Below, in pieces: positions 39,702 through 51,500 of a stretch of DNA of 64,000 bases. The notes under the pieces are model-generated. The model ran no database searches. It was not told the origin of the DNA and saw only the letters and a list, made by a program, of their open reading frames with translations. Each line of letters starts with the position of its first letter. The stretch's first letter is position 1. This DNA comes from Flavobacterium fragile (GTDB lineage Bacteria; Bacteroidota; Bacteroidia; Flavobacteriales; Flavobacteriaceae), in the NCBI RefSeq assembly GCF_023634865.1, contig NZ_JAMLJN010000008.1, positions 1 through 64,000 of the forward strand, in the 5' to 3' direction. Position numbers and translations under genes: made by a program.

Positions 39702-39709
39702 ACTGTTTA

Positions 39710-40120
39710 TTAATTGCTTTGTGTGTTATTATTTGATCCTAACACGATTGTTACGTGGTTAGAACGCTTTCTAATTCTGTGTGCACGACCTTGTGGAGCT
39801 GGACGAAGTCTTTTTAACATCATTCCACCATCTACAGTAATCGTTTTTACAAATAAGCCAGCTTCTTCTAAATTAGCATCAGCATTTTTTTGCTGATAAT
39901 TATTAATTGCTGATAACAACAATTTCTCTAATTTTCTTGAAGCTTCTTTTTGACTAAATCTTAATATATTAAGAGCCATTTCTACTTTCTGACCTCTAAC
40001 TAAATCTGCAACTAAACGCATTTTTCTAGGCGAAGTAGGGCAGTTATTTAATTTAGCAAAAGCCACTTGTGCTTTAGCCACTTTAGTCTGCTCTGCTCTT
40101 TCTCTTTTACGAACTCCCAT
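39710..40120 (-). CDS. rplV: 50S ribosomal protein L22
   Basis: This 136-residue protein reaches into the exit tunnel through a beta-hairpin ('[20 protein letters not shown]'). A basic N-terminal extension of about 20 residues precedes the usual '[20 protein letters not shown]'. The hairpin tip shows no deletion or insertion of the kind linked to macrolide resistance, as far as can be judged by eye. Confidence 0.97.
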   Translation of the reverse strand: MGVRKRERAEQTKVAKAQVAFAKLNNCPTSPRKMRLVADLVRGQKVEMALNILRFSQKEASRKLEKLLLSAINNYQQKNADANLEEAGLFVKTITVDGGMMLKRLRPAPQGRAHRIRKRSNHVTIVLGSNNNTQSN

Positions 40121-40129
40121 AGCTTCCTA

Positions 40130-40408
40130 TTATTTTTTACCTTTATTTTTAGCCCCAGCATGACCTCTAAAAGATCTTGTTGGTGAAAACTCTCCTAATT
40201 TGTGTCCTACCATGTTCTCAGTAACGTATACTGGAACAAATTGACGACCATTGTGAACTGCGATAGTTTGCCCAACAAAATCTGGAGTAATCATAGATGC
40301 TCTAGACCAAGTCTTTACAACACCTTTGTTACCACCTGCGATATTTTCTTGAACTTTCTTCTCTAATTTATAGTGAACGAATGGTCCTTTTTTTAATGAA
40401 CGTGCCAT
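40130..40408 (-). CDS. rpsS: 30S ribosomal protein S19
   Basis: This 92-residue head protein near the A site reads '[19 protein letters not shown]', '[23 protein letters not shown]', '[17 protein letters not shown]'. Length and motifs are standard. Confidence 0.98.
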   Translation of the reverse strand: MARSLKKGPFVHYKLEKKVQENIAGGNKGVVKTWSRASMITPDFVGQTIAVHNGRQFVPVYVTENMVGHKLGEFSPTRSFRGHAGAKNKGKK

Positions 40409-40418
40409 GTCTATCTAA

Positions 40419-41243
40419 TTATTTCTTTCTACGTTCTACAATATACTTATTACTCGGGTTAACTTTAGAACGAGTTCTATAACCTTTAGCAGGTAAACCT
40501 TTTCTTGAACGTGGGTGACCTCCTGAAGAACGTCCTTCACCACCTCCCATTGGGTGATCAACTGGGTTCATTGCTACTGGTCTTGTTCTTGGTCTTCTAC
40601 CTAACCATCTTGATCTACCAGCCTTACCTGATACGATTAATTGGTGGTCTGAGTTAGAAACTGCTCCGATTGTTGCCATACAAGTCAACAAGATTAATCT
40701 TGTTTCTCCAGAAGGCATTTTAATTGTAGCATATTTTCCATCTCTTGCCATTAACTGAGCGAAAGTTCCTGCTGAACGAGCGATTACAGCTCCTTGACCT
40801 GGTCTTAATTCGATACACGAAATTACAGTTCCTAGAGGAATTTTACTTAAAGGCATTGCATTTCCAATTTCTGGAGCAGCATCAACACCTGAAACTACAG
40901 TTTGTCCAACTTGTAATCCATTTTGAGCAATAACATAAGTTTTAGCTCCATCAGCATACACTAATAATGAAATAAAAGCTGAACGATTTGGATCATACTC
41001 GATAGTTTTCACTGTAGCTGGAATTCCAGCTTTAGCTCTTTTAAAATCGATGATACGATACTTTTGTTTGTGACCACCGCCTGTGTAACGCATGGTCATC
41101 TTTCCTTGACTATTTCTACCTCCTGAGTTTTTTTTCGGTGCGATTAATGAACGCTCCGGCTTATCAGTTGTAATAGTGTCAAAGCTATTAACAACTCTAA
41201 AACGCTGACCCGGGGTAATAGGTTTTAATTTTCTAACTGACAT
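40419..41243 (-). CDS. rplB: 50S ribosomal protein L2
   Basis: This 274-residue protein is needed for peptidyl transferase and 50S/30S joining. It has an OB-like domain, an SH3-like domain and the C-terminal loop '[21 protein letters not shown]' containing the conserved His (E. coli His229 position). It ends with a basic extension. Confidence 0.98.
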   Translation of the reverse strand: MSVRKLKPITPGQRFRVVNSFDTITTDKPERSLIAPKKNSGGRNSQGKMTMRYTGGGHKQKYRIIDFKRAKAGIPATVKTIEYDPNRSAFISLLVYADGAKTYVIAQNGLQVGQTVVSGVDAAPEIGNAMPLSKIPLGTVISCIELRPGQGAVIARSAGTFAQLMARDGKYATIKMPSGETRLILLTCMATIGAVSNSDHQLIVSGKAGRSRWLGRRPRTRPVAMNPVDHPMGGGEGRSSGGHPRSRKGLPAKGYRTRSKVNPSNKYIVERRKK

Positions 41244-41249
41244 TTTCTA

Positions 41250-41540
41250 TTAGATATTAGTATAAAAATCTATTGTTTCTCCCTCTTGTACTTGAACAAC
41301 TGCTTTTTTATAAGCATTTGTTTTACCACTGATTAATCCACTTTTGGTGTATTTAACACTTCTATCAGCTCTGTAATTCATTGTATTAACTGCAACTACA
41401 TTCACACCATAAGCAGCTTCGATAGCATTTTTGATTTGAATTTTATTCGCATTTTTAGCAACTACAAAACCAAAACGGTTAAAAATTTCACCATCTTTAG
41501 TTATTTTTTCAGTTATAATAGGCTTAATTATGATACTCAT
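41250..41540 (-). CDS. rplW: 50S ribosomal protein L23
   Basis: This 96-residue protein at the tunnel exit is a docking site for trigger factor and SRP. 'IIKPIITEKITKDGE', 'NRFGFVVAKNANKIQIKNAIE' and 'YGVNVVAVNTMNYRA' fit L23. It is six bp upstream of rplB. Confidence 0.97.
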   Translation of the reverse strand: MSIIIKPIITEKITKDGEIFNRFGFVVAKNANKIQIKNAIEAAYGVNVVAVNTMNYRADRSVKYTKSGLISGKTNAYKKAVVQVQEGETIDFYTNI

Positions 41541-41547
41541 AATCTTA

Positions 41548-42177
41548 TTATTTACTTAAATTAGCTTCAATTCCGTCTACAGCACCTTCTAAAAGAACTA
41601 AACTTTTTGCATTTAAAATTGCATAAGTACTTAATTCTGAAGCGGTTACAACACTAGACGCTTTTAAATTGCGTGACGACAAATATACATTTTTATTTGT
41701 ATCACCCAACACAAATAATGATTTTTTGTTCTCTAACCCTAAAGCTTTCAATACGTTAATGAAATTTTTAGTGCTTGGTGTATCAAATGTAAAATCTTCT
41801 ACCACTAACAAATTAGACTCATTTACTTTTAAAGATAAAGCCGATTTTCTAGCTAATCTTTTTAAGTTTTTATTTAATTTGAAAGAATAACTTCTTGGTC
41901 TAGGTCCAAAAATAGTACCCCCACCTTTGAAAACCGGACTCTTTGCAGATCCTGCACGAGCAGTACCAGTTCCTTTTTGTTTTTTGATTTTACGAGTACT
42001 TCCTGCAACCTCAGCTCTTTCTTTAGCTTTGTGGGTACCTTGTCTTTGATTAGCCAAATATTGTTTTACATCTAAGTAAACCGCATGTTTGTTTGGCTCA
42101 ATTGCGAAAACTGAATCAGAAAGTTGAACTTTTCTTCCAGTTTCTTTTCCGTTGATATCTAAAACTTTTACTTCCAT
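41548..42177 (-). CDS. rplD: 50S ribosomal protein L4
   Basis: This 209-residue protein has an extended loop that lines the exit tunnel ('KKQKGTGTARAGSAKSPVFKGGG', about residues 63-85). In Escherichia coli it also represses the S10 operon through the leader RNA. Its ATG overlaps the rplC stop by one base (both at 42177). Confidence 0.98.
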   Translation of the reverse strand: MEVKVLDINGKETGRKVQLSDSVFAIEPNKHAVYLDVKQYLANQRQGTHKAKERAEVAGSTRKIKKQKGTGTARAGSAKSPVFKGGGTIFGPRPRSYSFKLNKNLKRLARKSALSLKVNESNLLVVEDFTFDTPSTKNFINVLKALGLENKKSLFVLGDTNKNVYLSSRNLKASSVVTASELSTYAILNAKSLVLLEGAVDGIEANLSK

Positions 42178-42794
42178 TACTTCTGAACGATTACATAAGA
42201 GTTTTTGTGTCCAGGAATCGCTCCTTTAACTAAAAGCAAGTTCTTTTCAGCAACTACTTTTAAAACTCTAAGGTTTTGTACTGTTACATTTTCTCCTCCC
42301 ATTCTACCTGCCATACGCATTCCTTTGAATACTCTTGACGGATAAGATGAAGCTCCAACAGAACCCGGCGCTCTTAAACGGTTGTGCTGACCGTGAGTTG
42401 ACTGACCAACTCCGCCAAAACCATGACGTTTAACAACCCCTTGGAATCCTTTTCCTTTAGAAACTCCAACAACATCAACAAATTCACCTTCAGCGAATAA
42501 GTCAACAGCGATGATATCGCCTAATTTGTACTCCGTTTCAAAACCTTTGAATTCAACTACTTTCTTTTTCGCAACTGTTCCAGCTTTCTTAAAGTGACCT
42601 AACTCTGCTTTAATTGTATGCTTTTCAGTTTTGTCATCGAAACCTAATTGTATAGCTTCATAGCCATCTACTTCTTTGGTTCTGACTTGGGTAACAACAC
42701 ATGGACCACACTCGATTACAGTACAAGGAATATTTTTCCCGTTCTCATCAAAAATGCTAGTCATGCCAATTTTTCTTCCGATTAACCCAGACAT
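42177..42794 (-). CDS. rplC: 50S ribosomal protein L3
   Basis: This 205-residue protein's central extension approaches the peptidyl transferase centre ('[25 protein letters not shown]'-type region, about 117-141). It begins '[20 protein letters not shown]'. Unusually it is separated from rpsJ by 234 bp holding a terminator and a promoter, so it is first gene of the main ribosomal transcript here. Confidence 0.98.
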   Translation of the reverse strand: MSGLIGRKIGMTSIFDENGKNIPCTVIECGPCVVTQVRTKEVDGYEAIQLGFDDKTEKHTIKAELGHFKKAGTVAKKKVVEFKGFETEYKLGDIIAVDLFAEGEFVDVVGVSKGKGFQGVVKRHGFGGVGQSTHGQHNRLRAPGSVGASSYPSRVFKGMRMAGRMGGENVTVQNLRVLKVVAEKNLLLVKGAIPGHKNSYVIVQK

Positions 42795-42841
42795 ATTAAA
42801 CTAATTATTAATTAAACTCTTATTTATAATACAAATAGTAC

Positions 42842-42869
42842 TTGCACACTACTCATTTTGAGGGTGCAA
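42842..42869 (-). promoter_or_regulatory. Palindrome next to the rplC promoter
   Basis: TTGCAC (42842-42847) and GTGCAA (42864-42869) form an inverted repeat with an inner CTCA/TGAG. The right arm overlaps the -7 box of the rplC promoter. It could be an operator or the base of a leader hairpin. Confidence 0.35.
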
Positions 42870-42900
42870 ATATATAAATTATTTTTTAATTATCGCAAAA
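42867..42900 (-). promoter_or_regulatory. Promoter of the rplC-rplQ operon (TTTTG-N21-TATATTTG)
   Basis: The minus strand has TTTTG (42900-42896) then 21 bases then TATATTTG (42874-42867), the Bacteroidota promoter pattern. It predicts a leader of about 65 bases before the rplC ATG at 42794. Confidence 0.65.
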
Positions 42901-42960
42901 ATAAATAGTTAAGTAAAATTTCATTAAAAAAAGAAGATTTTACTCACTAAAAATGATAAG

Positions 42961-42999
42961 AAAAAAACCGTAATGCTTTCACATTAACGGTTTTTTTAT
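42961..42999 (-). terminator. Terminator after rpsJ
   Basis: The stem AAACCGTAATG / CATTAACGGTTT, with one bulged base and a CTTTCA loop, is flanked by A7 and T7. It can work in both directions; on the minus strand it lies 29-68 bp after the rpsJ stop and ends the rpsL-rpsG-fusA-rpsJ transcript. Confidence 0.85.
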
Positions 43000-43028
43000 T
43001 AATCATTGCTTTTTTGCAATGGTGTTTA

Positions 43029-43334
43029 TCACACTTTAATTTCTACTTCAACTCCAGAAGGTAACTCTAATTTCATTAAAGCATCGATTGTTTTAGAAGA
43101 AGAACTGTAGATATCTAACAATCTCTTATAAGAACTTAATTCGAATTGCTCTCTTGATTTTTTGTTAACGTGTGGAGAACGTAATACAGTAAAAATCTTT
43201 TTGTGAGTAGGTAATGGAATAGGACCCGTTACCACAGCACCTGTACTTTTTACAGTCTTAACGATTTTCTCAGCAGATTTATCTACTAAGTTATGATCGT
43301 ATGATTTTAATTTTATTCTGATTTTTTGACTCAT
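43029..43334 (-). CDS. rpsJ: 30S ribosomal protein S10
   Basis: This 101-residue head protein (NusE, also part of antitermination complexes) carries the signature '[30 protein letters not shown]'. It lies 11 bp after fusA and is followed by a terminator, so it belongs to the str unit and not to the S10 operon proper. Confidence 0.98.
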   Translation of the reverse strand: MSQKIRIKLKSYDHNLVDKSAEKIVKTVKSTGAVVTGPIPLPTHKKIFTVLRSPHVNKKSREQFELSSYKRLLDIYSSSSKTIDALMKLELPSGVEVEIKV

Positions 43335-43345
43335 CTCTTTAAAAA

Positions 43346-45502
43346 TTAGGCGTTACCTTTTGCTTTTTTGATTACAGCTTCTGAAATGTTAGAAGGTGTT
43401 TCTTCATAGTGAGAAAACTCCATTGTAGATGTAGCTCTACCAGAAGATAATGTTCTTAACGTAGTAACATATCCAAACATTTCTGATAAAGGAACATTAG
43501 CTTTGATAGTTTTAGCACCATTTCTGTCACCCATATCATTTACTTGACCTCTACGACGATTCAAGTCACCAACGATATCACCCATGTTTTCTTCTGGAGT
43601 AATAACTTCGATTTTCATGATTGGTTCAAGAATAACAGCTCCTGCAGCTTTTGCCACTTCTTTATAACCCATTTTAGCTGCTAATTCGAATGACAATGCA
43701 TCAGAATCCACAGGGTGGAACGAACCATCTAATAAAGTAACTTTTAAACTGTCTACAGCGTAACCAGCTAAAGGACCTTGCTTCATAGCTTCTCTAAATC
43801 CTTTTTCTACAGCAGGAATATATTCTTTTGGTACGTTACCACCTTTAACTTCGTTAACAAATTGTAATCCAACTGGCACTTTTCCATCAACTTCGTCAGC
43901 AGGCTCAAGACGGAATACGATATCCCCGAATTTACCACGACCTCCAGATTGTTTTTTATAAACCTCTCTATGTTGTGCAGCTTTTGTAAACGCTTCTTTG
44001 TATTCTACCTGAGGCTCACCTTGATTAACTTCCACTTTAAACTCACGTTTCATACGATCAATTAAGATATCTAAGTGAAGCTCACCCATACCCGAAATAA
44101 TCGTTTGTCCAGAAGCTTCATCAGTCTTAACTGTAAACGTTGGATCTTCTTCAGCTAATTTTGCTAAAGCCATACCCATTTTGTCTACGTCAGCTTTCGT
44201 TTTAGGTTCAATAGCGATACCAATTACTGGATCAGGGAATTTCATTGACTCAAGAATAATTGGGTGTTTTTCATCACACATTGTATCTCCAGTCTTAATA
44301 TCTTTAAATCCTACAGCAGCTCCAATATCTCCAGCTTCGATGAATTCGATTGGATTTTGTTTGTTAGCATGCATTTGGTAGATACGAGAAATTCTTTCTT
44401 TGTTTCCTGAACGCGTATTTAAGATATAAGAACCAGCGTCTAAACGACCCGAATAAGCACGGAAGAATGCTAAACGACCAACATAAGGGTCAGTAGCAAT
44501 TTTAAATGCTAATGCAGCAAATGGTTCTTTTACATCAGGACGACGAACAACTTTTCTTTGATCTTCTTCCAATAAATCTTTATCATCAGGATGAATACCT
44601 TCGATACCTTCCTTATCTAATGGAGATGGCAAGTACTTACAAACTGCATCTAACATGAACTGAACCCCTTTGTTTTTGAATGAAGATCCACACAACATAG
44701 GAATAATAGCCATATCAATAGTAGCTGCACGTAATGCTTTATTGATTTCCTCCTCAGTTATAGAGTTTTCATCTTCCATATACTTGTCTAACAAGTTCTC
44801 ATCGTAAGTAGCAATCTCTTCGATAAGTTTAGAACGATACTCTTTTACTTCATCTACCATATCAGCAGGAATATCAATGATATCAAAAGTAGCTCCTTGT
44901 GATTCATCATGCCATACAATAGCTTGATTTTTTACCAAGTCAACTACTCCTTTGAAATCAGCCTCTTCACCAATTGGCAAGGTAATCGCAACCGCGTTTG
45001 ATTTCAACATATCTTTGACTTGCTGGCAAACCGCTAAGAAATTAGCACCTTGACGGTCCATTTTGTTTACGAATCCCATACGAGGAACTCTATATTGATC
45101 AGCTAATCTCCAGTTAGTTTCAGACTGTGGCTCAACACCATCAACCGCACTAAACAAGAACACTAAACCGTCTAATACACGTAACGAACGGTTTACCTCA
45201 ACCGTAAAGTCAACGTGACCAGGAGTATCAATAATATTAAAGTGGTACGCCTTAGATTCTGGAATAGTTTTTCCTTGAACCGTTGGGAAGTTCCACTCAC
45301 AAGTTGTAGCTGCAGAAGTAATTGTAATACCTCTTTCCGCTTCTTGCTCCATCCAGTCCATTGTAGAAGCACCGTCGTGAACTTCTCCAATTTTATGTGT
45401 TTTACCTGTGTAGAATAAGATACGCTCAGTTGTTGTTGTTTTACCAGCATCAATGTGAGCCGCAATACCTATATTTCTTGTATATTTTAAATCTCTAGCC
45501 AT
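43346..45502 (-). CDS. fusA: Elongation factor G
   Basis: This 718-residue translocase GTPase has G1 '[13 protein letters not shown]', G2/switch I '[11 protein letters not shown]', G3 'DTPGHVDFT', G4 'NKMD' and domain IV with 'GGRGKFGDI'. Domain V ends '[17 protein letters not shown]'. Standard length, and it lies between rpsG and rpsJ in the str unit. The five-domain order is complete. Confidence 0.98.
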   Translation of the reverse strand: MARDLKYTRNIGIAAHIDAGKTTTTERILFYTGKTHKIGEVHDGASTMDWMEQEAERGITITSAATTCEWNFPTVQGKTIPESKAYHFNIIDTPGHVDFTVEVNRSLRVLDGLVFLFSAVDGVEPQSETNWRLADQYRVPRMGFVNKMDRQGANFLAVCQQVKDMLKSNAVAITLPIGEEADFKGVVDLVKNQAIVWHDESQGATFDIIDIPADMVDEVKEYRSKLIEEIATYDENLLDKYMEDENSITEEEINKALRAATIDMAIIPMLCGSSFKNKGVQFMLDAVCKYLPSPLDKEGIEGIHPDDKDLLEEDQRKVVRRPDVKEPFAALAFKIATDPYVGRLAFFRAYSGRLDAGSYILNTRSGNKERISRIYQMHANKQNPIEFIEAGDIGAAVGFKDIKTGDTMCDEKHPIILESMKFPDPVIGIAIEPKTKADVDKMGMALAKLAEEDPTFTVKTDEASGQTIISGMGELHLDILIDRMKREFKVEVNQGEPQVEYKEAFTKAAQHREVYKKQSGGRGKFGDIVFRLEPADEVDGKVPVGLQFVNEVKGGNVPKEYIPAVEKGFREAMKQGPLAGYAVDSLKVTLLDGSFHPVDSDALSFELAAKMGYKEVAKAAGAVILEPIMKIEVITPEENMGDIVGDLNRRRGQVNDMGDRNGAKTIKANVPLSEMFGYVTTLRTLSSGRATSTMEFSHYEETPSNISEAVIKKAKGNA

Positions 45503-45513
45503 TTCTTTATGAA

Positions 45514-45990
45514 TTAAAATCTAAAGTGAGAGAATGCTTTGTTAGCTTCTGCCATTTTGTGAGTATCCATTCTTTTCTTAACAGCAGCACCTTCTTCTTT
45601 AGCAGCAGCTAAAATTTCAGATGCTAACTTAGCAGCCATCGATTTTTCATTTCGTCTTCTTGCATATAAAATCATCCATTTGATAGCGTAAGAAATTTTT
45701 CTATCTGGACGAATTGGCATTGGAATTTGAAATGTAGCTCCACCCACACGACGAGAACGAACTTCTACGTGTGGCATTACATTTGTTAATGCATCTTTCC
45801 AAATTTCTAATGCAGATTTTTCTGCATCTTGCTTTTTGTTTTCTACAATTTCTAAAGCATCATAGAACACTTTGAAAGCAGTTGATTTTTTACCATCCCA
45901 CATTAAGTTATTCACAAAACGTGTAACTAACTGATCGTTAAATTTTGGATCTGGCAAAAGAGGTCTTTTTTTGGCCTGTCTTTTTCTCAT
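45514..45990 (-). CDS. rpsG: 30S ribosomal protein S7
   Basis: This 158-residue primary assembly protein of the 30S head shows '[19 protein letters not shown]', '[21 protein letters not shown]' and '[21 protein letters not shown]'. It lies 24 bp after rpsL. Confidence 0.98.
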   Translation of the reverse strand: MRKRQAKKRPLLPDPKFNDQLVTRFVNNLMWDGKKSTAFKVFYDALEIVENKKQDAEKSALEIWKDALTNVMPHVEVRSRRVGGATFQIPMPIRPDRKISYAIKWMILYARRRNEKSMAAKLASEILAAAKEEGAAVKKRMDTHKMAEANKAFSHFRF

Positions 45991-46014
45991 GTCTTTTGTT
46001 TAAAAGATTTTAAA

Positions 46015-46422
46015 TTACTTTTTCTTTCCAGCTGCAGCAGGTGCTTGTCCTGGTTTTGGACGCTTAGCCCCATACTTAGATCTACGTTGTGTTCTACCTG
46101 CAACACCCGCAGTATCTAATGCTCCACGTACGATGTGATAACGCACTCCTGGTAAATCTTTTACTCTTCCACCTCTAACTAATACTATCGAGTGCTCTTG
46201 TAAATTGTGACCTTCTCCAGGAATGTATGCATTCACCTCGTTTCCGTTTGTCAAACGAACCCTAGCCACCTTTCTCATTGCTGAGTTTGGTTTCTTAGGA
46301 GTTGTTGTGTAAACACGAGTACACACACCTCTTCTTTGAGGACAAGAATCTAAAGCAGCCGATTTACTCTTCTTAGTCATTTGGGTTCTCCCTGTTCTTA
46401 CTAATTGTTGAATTGTTGGCAT
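46015..46422 (-). CDS. rpsL: 30S ribosomal protein S12
   Basis: This 135-residue decoding-site protein has '[21 protein letters not shown]' at the start, '[18 protein letters not shown]' with the Lys linked to streptomycin resistance when changed (here wild type), and '[17 protein letters not shown]' also unchanged. A Pro/Ala/Lys tail of about 10 residues ends it. It is first gene of the str unit, with a good promoter. Confidence 0.98.
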   Translation of the reverse strand: MPTIQQLVRTGRTQMTKKSKSAALDSCPQRRGVCTRVYTTTPKKPNSAMRKVARVRLTNGNEVNAYIPGEGHNLQEHSIVLVRGGRVKDLPGVRYHIVRGALDTAGVAGRTQRRSKYGAKRPKPGQAPAAAGKKK

Positions 46423-46475
46423 AATTAAATACTAAAAATTTTTAATGTTTAAAATTCCCGCTTTTTACGGGGTTG

Positions 46476-46506
46476 CAAATGTAGGAATTATTTTTTACTT
46501 TCCAAA
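46476..46506 (-). promoter_or_regulatory. Promoter of the rpsL operon (TTTG-N19-TACATTTG)
   Basis: The minus strand has TTTG (46506-46503), 19 bases, then TACATTTG (46483-46476), a textbook match to the Bacteroidota consensus. Predicted leader about 47 bases to the rpsL ATG at 46422. Confidence 0.8.
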
Positions 46507-46758
46507 TCATAATTTATTAATTTTCAATACAATTTGATTTTACAAGGTTTTGATTATTATTCAAATACAAAAAAACAAAACAAGAAACTCCCGCCTTCGA
46601 TTATGATGAAAATCTTTTTAAAACTCCTACATCACACAATTATCTAAAGGAGTTTAAAAGGATTGCAACGAAAAGCGGAAACATGGATTATAAGAATTCC
46701 CAGACCATTCGCTTCTACTAATAAAATTTATTTTACATTTTTTCGTTACTTTACAGCG
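46507..46758 (+). other. Spacer before the BamA-like gene with start-less open frame and hairpin
   Basis: From 46554 to 46731 one plus-strand frame is open for 58 codons but has no start codon until an internal ATG near its end; it contains 'ETPAFDYDENLF' and 'KEFKRIATKSGNMDY'. An inverted repeat (ACTCCT with AGGAGT plus A/T-rich arms, about 46615-46660) lies inside. It may be a gene remnant; I cannot assign a family. Confidence 0.3.
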
Positions 46759-48420
46759 ATGAAATTCATTTACTTTTTTATTACACTATTAATTTTCCAA
46801 TTTTCACTTGGACAGAATTTCTATTTAAAAGTATTAGGAACATCTGAAAAAGATACCAAAACCATAGATAGTCTAAGATACGAATCAAAACACCCTACCA
46901 TTGCCTCCATTCTTGAGGAACAAAAACGTTTTGAAAGCAAGTTAACCAATCAAGGTTTCTTTGATTGGCTGCTTTTAGAACAAAATAAACTCAATGATAG
47001 CAGTTTTGTTTTTAAATACAACTTAGGAAGCGAAGTAAAAAACAACTCCATATATATAGGTAAACTTTCAAACGAAGAAAAATCACTCTTAAAATTAGAA
47101 AAAGACACTTTGATTCTACCCACGAATGAAGTAGAAATTTTCATGAAGAACAGATTAGCTTTATTAGAAAAGAAAGGCTATTTGTTAGCAAATTTACAAT
47201 TGGTTAATCAACGAAAAATTGGAAATAATTTACTATCGGATTTACAACTCAAATTAAACTCAAAAAGAAATATTACCGATTTAGTAATTATAGGTTACAA
47301 CAAATTTCCAACTGGAATTAAAAAAGCAATTACTAAAAAAGCAAAAAAAGCAACTTTTAATCAAGATAATTTAAAACAGATTAACGACAATTTTGACAAA
47401 TTGCAATTCGTAAATCAAATCAAATATCCTGAAATATTATTTACAACCGATTCTACTAAAATTTTTGTGTATTTAGAGAAATCGAAACCTAATAAATTTG
47501 ACGGATTTATTGGATTTTCTAATGATGACCAAAGCAAATTAACTTTTAATGGTTTTTTAGATTTGCAATTACAGAACATTTTAAATTCGGGTGAAAAATT
47601 CAATTTGTATTGGAAAAATGATGGTAATAAACAAACTTCGTTTAACATAGGAACGGAATTGCCGTATATTTTTAAAAGTTCGATTGGAATTAAAGCAAAT
47701 TTGAAAATTTTCAAACAAGATTCTACTTTTCAGAATACGGTTACTGATTTGAACTTGGGCTACTATTTTGCATACAATACCAAAGCTTATATTGGATATC
47801 AAAAAACTTCCTCGGTAGATATTCAGAATACAAATTCGTTCAGTTTAAATGATTTTATCAATACCTTTTTAACAACGAGTTTTGAACATATTGAATTAAA
47901 TCCCGATAGTTTTATTTTTCCTGAAAAAGCAAAAGTTTCTCTAAAATTTGGAATAGGAAATCGAACGATTGCATCTCAGAAAACGAATCAGTTTTTTACA
48001 CAATTGGATGTGAATTACAATTTTAATTTAAATCCTAAAAACAGCATTTTTATTCGGAATCAAACCTTTTATTTACAAAGTGATAGTTATGTAGTAAACG
48101 AATTATTCCGATTTGGCGGTATCAATTCGTTAAGAGGTTTCAACGAAAATAGTCTACAAGCAAATGCCTACACCGGATTCATAGCCGAATATCGTTATTT
48201 ATTAGCTTCTAATTTATACCTACATTCTATTACTGACTTTGGTTATTTCCAAGACAAAACTTCCAAAATAAAAGACCGATTATTTGGATTTGGATTTGGA
48301 TTTGGATTATTTACCAAGAATGGATTACTTAATTTGGTTTATGCCAACGGTAGCACGAGCAATCAAATTATCAAACTTTCCAATTCTATTATACACATCA
48401 GTTTTAAAACAAATTTTTAA
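46759..48420 (+). CDS. BamA/TamA-family outer-membrane protein
   Basis: This 553-residue protein counts from the ATG at 46759; the longer TTG-started frame from 46663 adds a non-signal leader. The signal peptide 'MKFIYFFITLLIFQFSLGQ' is cut near residue 19. A region with POTRA-like strands (about 80-230) is followed by a C-terminal barrel, with the Omp85 loop-6 motif seen as 'GGINSLRGFNENSLQ' and closing strand '..IIHISFKTNF'. It is shorter than BamA (five POTRA), so it may serve as a second assembly or translocation pore. It stands alone, divergent from rpsL. Confidence 0.82.
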   Translation: MKFIYFFITLLIFQFSLGQNFYLKVLGTSEKDTKTIDSLRYESKHPTIASILEEQKRFESKLTNQGFFDWLLLEQNKLNDSSFVFKYNLGSEVKNNSIYIGKLSNEEKSLLKLEKDTLILPTNEVEIFMKNRLALLEKKGYLLANLQLVNQRKIGNNLLSDLQLKLNSKRNITDLVIIGYNKFPTGIKKAITKKAKKATFNQDNLKQINDNFDKLQFVNQIKYPEILFTTDSTKIFVYLEKSKPNKFDGFIGFSNDDQSKLTFNGFLDLQLQNILNSGEKFNLYWKNDGNKQTSFNIGTELPYIFKSSIGIKANLKIFKQDSTFQNTVTDLNLGYYFAYNTKAYIGYQKTSSVDIQNTNSFSLNDFINTFLTTSFEHIELNPDSFIFPEKAKVSLKFGIGNRTIASQKTNQFFTQLDVNYNFNLNPKNSIFIRNQTFYLQSDSYVVNELFRFGGINSLRGFNENSLQANAYTGFIAEYRYLLASNLYLHSITDFGYFQDKTSKIKDRLFGFGFGFGLFTKNGLLNLVYANGSTSNQIIKLSNSIIHISFKTNF

Positions 48421-48506
48421 CATTTTATTCATCAAATGTTGTTTTTTTGTTAAGTTTTTATGAAAATTATTTGTGATATTTGTGAAAACCAACTTAAATT
48501 ACAAAT

Positions 48507-51500
48507 ATGAAATCAAAAATCTTTGGAATTTTAGCACTCATGTTAGTGCTGTATGGGCAGATAGCATTTGCTCAAACTAGAACAGTTTCTGGAAAGGTTT
48601 CCGATTCTAATGGCGAACCACTTGTAGGTGTAGCTGTACTTGTCAAAGGAACAAGCTCAGGTACGCAAACAGACTTTGAAGGAAATTACAGTATCAAAGC
48701 TAGTAATTCTCAAATCCTTGTGTTTAAATTCTTAGGAATGAAAACGCAAGAAATTACAGCCTCATCAACAACATTAAATGTTAAAATGACTGACGACACT
48801 AAAGAATTATCGGAAGTCGTAGTTACCGCCTTAGGGATTAAAAGAGAGAAAAAAGCTCTAGGTTATGCAACACAACAAGTTAAAGGTGATGATGTATCTG
48901 ACACTCCAACTTCAAACTTTGTTGAATCTCTATCTGGAGAAGTAGCTGGTTTAGACATTTCTTCATCTGGTACCATGGGAGGCTCTGCCAATATTATTGT
49001 TAGAGGTTACAGTTCCTTGTATGGAAACAATCAAGCACTTATTGTAATTGATGGAACACCCGTAAACAATGAAACTTACAATAGTTCTGATCAAAGAACA
49101 GGAAGAGGAGGATATGACTACGGAAATGCCGCTTCTGATATTAATCCAGACGACATTGAATCACTTACAGTTCTTAAAGGTGCTGCTGCAACGGCACTTT
49201 ATGGATCTAGAGCTTCAAATGGAGCCATAATCATTACTACAAAGAAAGGTAAAAAAGGAACTGGAATTGGAGTGACTTTTAATAGTTCTCTAACAATAGG
49301 AACTGTTGACAAAAAAACATTACCTAAATATCAAGATAAATACGGAGCAGGATATGGACCATATTATGATGACCCAACGGGATATTTCAGCTATTTTGAT
49401 TTCTCAGGAGATGGAAATGACGACTTAGTTGTTCCATTTACAGAAGATGCCTCTTATGGAGCTCCATTTGATCCAAATTTATTAGTTTACCAATGGACAT
49501 CTATTTTTCCTCAATTACCGGGTTACAGAATAGCAACACCTTGGGTAGCAGGAGCTAATAACCCAAACTCTATATTTGAAAAAGCACTAACCAACACAAA
49601 CTCTGTTTCTTTTGGTAAAAGTGATGATAAAAATTCTTTCCGATTAGGGTTTACAAATAAAAAACAAACAGGTGTAATGCCTAATAGTGAGATATTAAGA
49701 AACACTCTTACTTTTTCAGGAAGCACTAAATTGAATGAAAAATTAAAAGCTTCTATTGATTTTACTTACACAGACAACAGAGCAAAAGGTAGAAATGGTA
49801 CAGGTTATGACTCTAGAAACCCTATGCAAGCATTTCGTCAATGGTGGCAAACGAATGTTGATTTAAAACAACAGAAAGATGCATTCTTCAATACAGGTCA
49901 AAACATTACATGGAATGTTAATAGTGTTGATGATTTATCTCCAATATATACAGATAATGTTTATTGGACTCTATACAAAAATTATCAAAATGATAAAAGA
50001 AGTAGATTTACAGGAAACACTAGTTTAACTTATGAAGTTAACAAATGGTTTAATGTTTTAGGTAGATTTGCTTTCGATTCTTATTCTGAAACAAGAGAAG
50101 AAAGAATTGAAGTAGGTTCCGCTGATCCTTCTCGTTACTATGTTAACAATAGAACCGTTTCAGAAATAAATTACGACTTGATGGGTAATTTTAATTTTGA
50201 CATTACAAGTGATTTAAACTTTGACGGATTGGTTGGAATAAATTTGAGAGTTAATAAATTAAACAGCTTAGGTATATCAACTAATGGAGGTATTGTAACG
50301 CCAGGTCTATTTACTTTAGCTAACACTTTAAATCCAATTACACCAGACAACATTGCTAAAGTAGATTATACCAAAAAAGTAGATGGTATTTTTGCAAAAG
50401 CTGGCTTAGGATACAAAGGCACTTATTATCTTGATGCAACAATAAGAAGAGACAGATCTTCTACGTTACCAAAAAACAACAACTCATATGTTTATCCATC
50501 GATTTCTTCTAGTGTCATATTCTCAAACTTAGTTGACTTTGATTGGTTAAATTTTGGAAAATTAAGAATCAACTATGCTGAAGTTGGAAGTGATACAGAC
50601 CCTTACAATGTATTTAATACTTATGATATTAACTCAGGTTTTGGTGGTAATGCAAGTGGTTCTAATCCTTCTGTATTCAATAATGCAAATTTAAAACCAG
50701 AAAAATCTAAAGATATTGAGACAGGATTAGAGTTTCAATTATTTAATAACAGATTAGGTTTAGATTTATCATATTACAATAGAAAAACTGTAAATTTAAT
50801 TACTCCATTAGATGTTTCTACAGCAACCGGATCTTCTAATTTATGGTTAAATGCAGGAGATATTGAAAACAAAGGTATCGAAATGGTCTTATCAGGTGCA
50901 CCAATAAAAACTGATAATTTTAGCTGGGATATTAAAGTAAATTATGCACAGAACAGAAGTGAAGTAACTCGATTAGCTGAAGGTACTGAATTTATTAGAT
51001 TAGCTAACGCTCAAGGTGGTATTTCTCTAGGTGCACAATTAGGAGAACCTTTTGGGGTAATTAGAGGTAGTGATTATGTTTACCATGAAAATGGACAACC
51101 GATAATTTATACATCTACAGATGCTCCGTCTCCATCTTGGATAGGTAAATACGCAAGAACATCTACTAATGACAAAGTTATTGGAAACATAAACCCAGAT
51201 TGGACAGGAGGTATTAAAAACATTTTCCGTTATAAAAATGTGAATTTAAGCTTCTTAATCGATGTTCAAAAAGGAGGAGATGTATTTTCATTGGATACTT
51301 GGTATGGATACGCAACAGGATTATATGATTTTACTGCAGGAACTAACCATTTAGGAAACCCTGTACGTAATACAATAGCTAATGGTGGTGGTTTACTACT
51401 TCCTGGGGTAAATGCTGATGGAACGCCAAACACTACAGTGGGTGATGCATCACAATACACAAATGGTTGGGGATATGCAAGAACACCAAATGCTGCTCAC

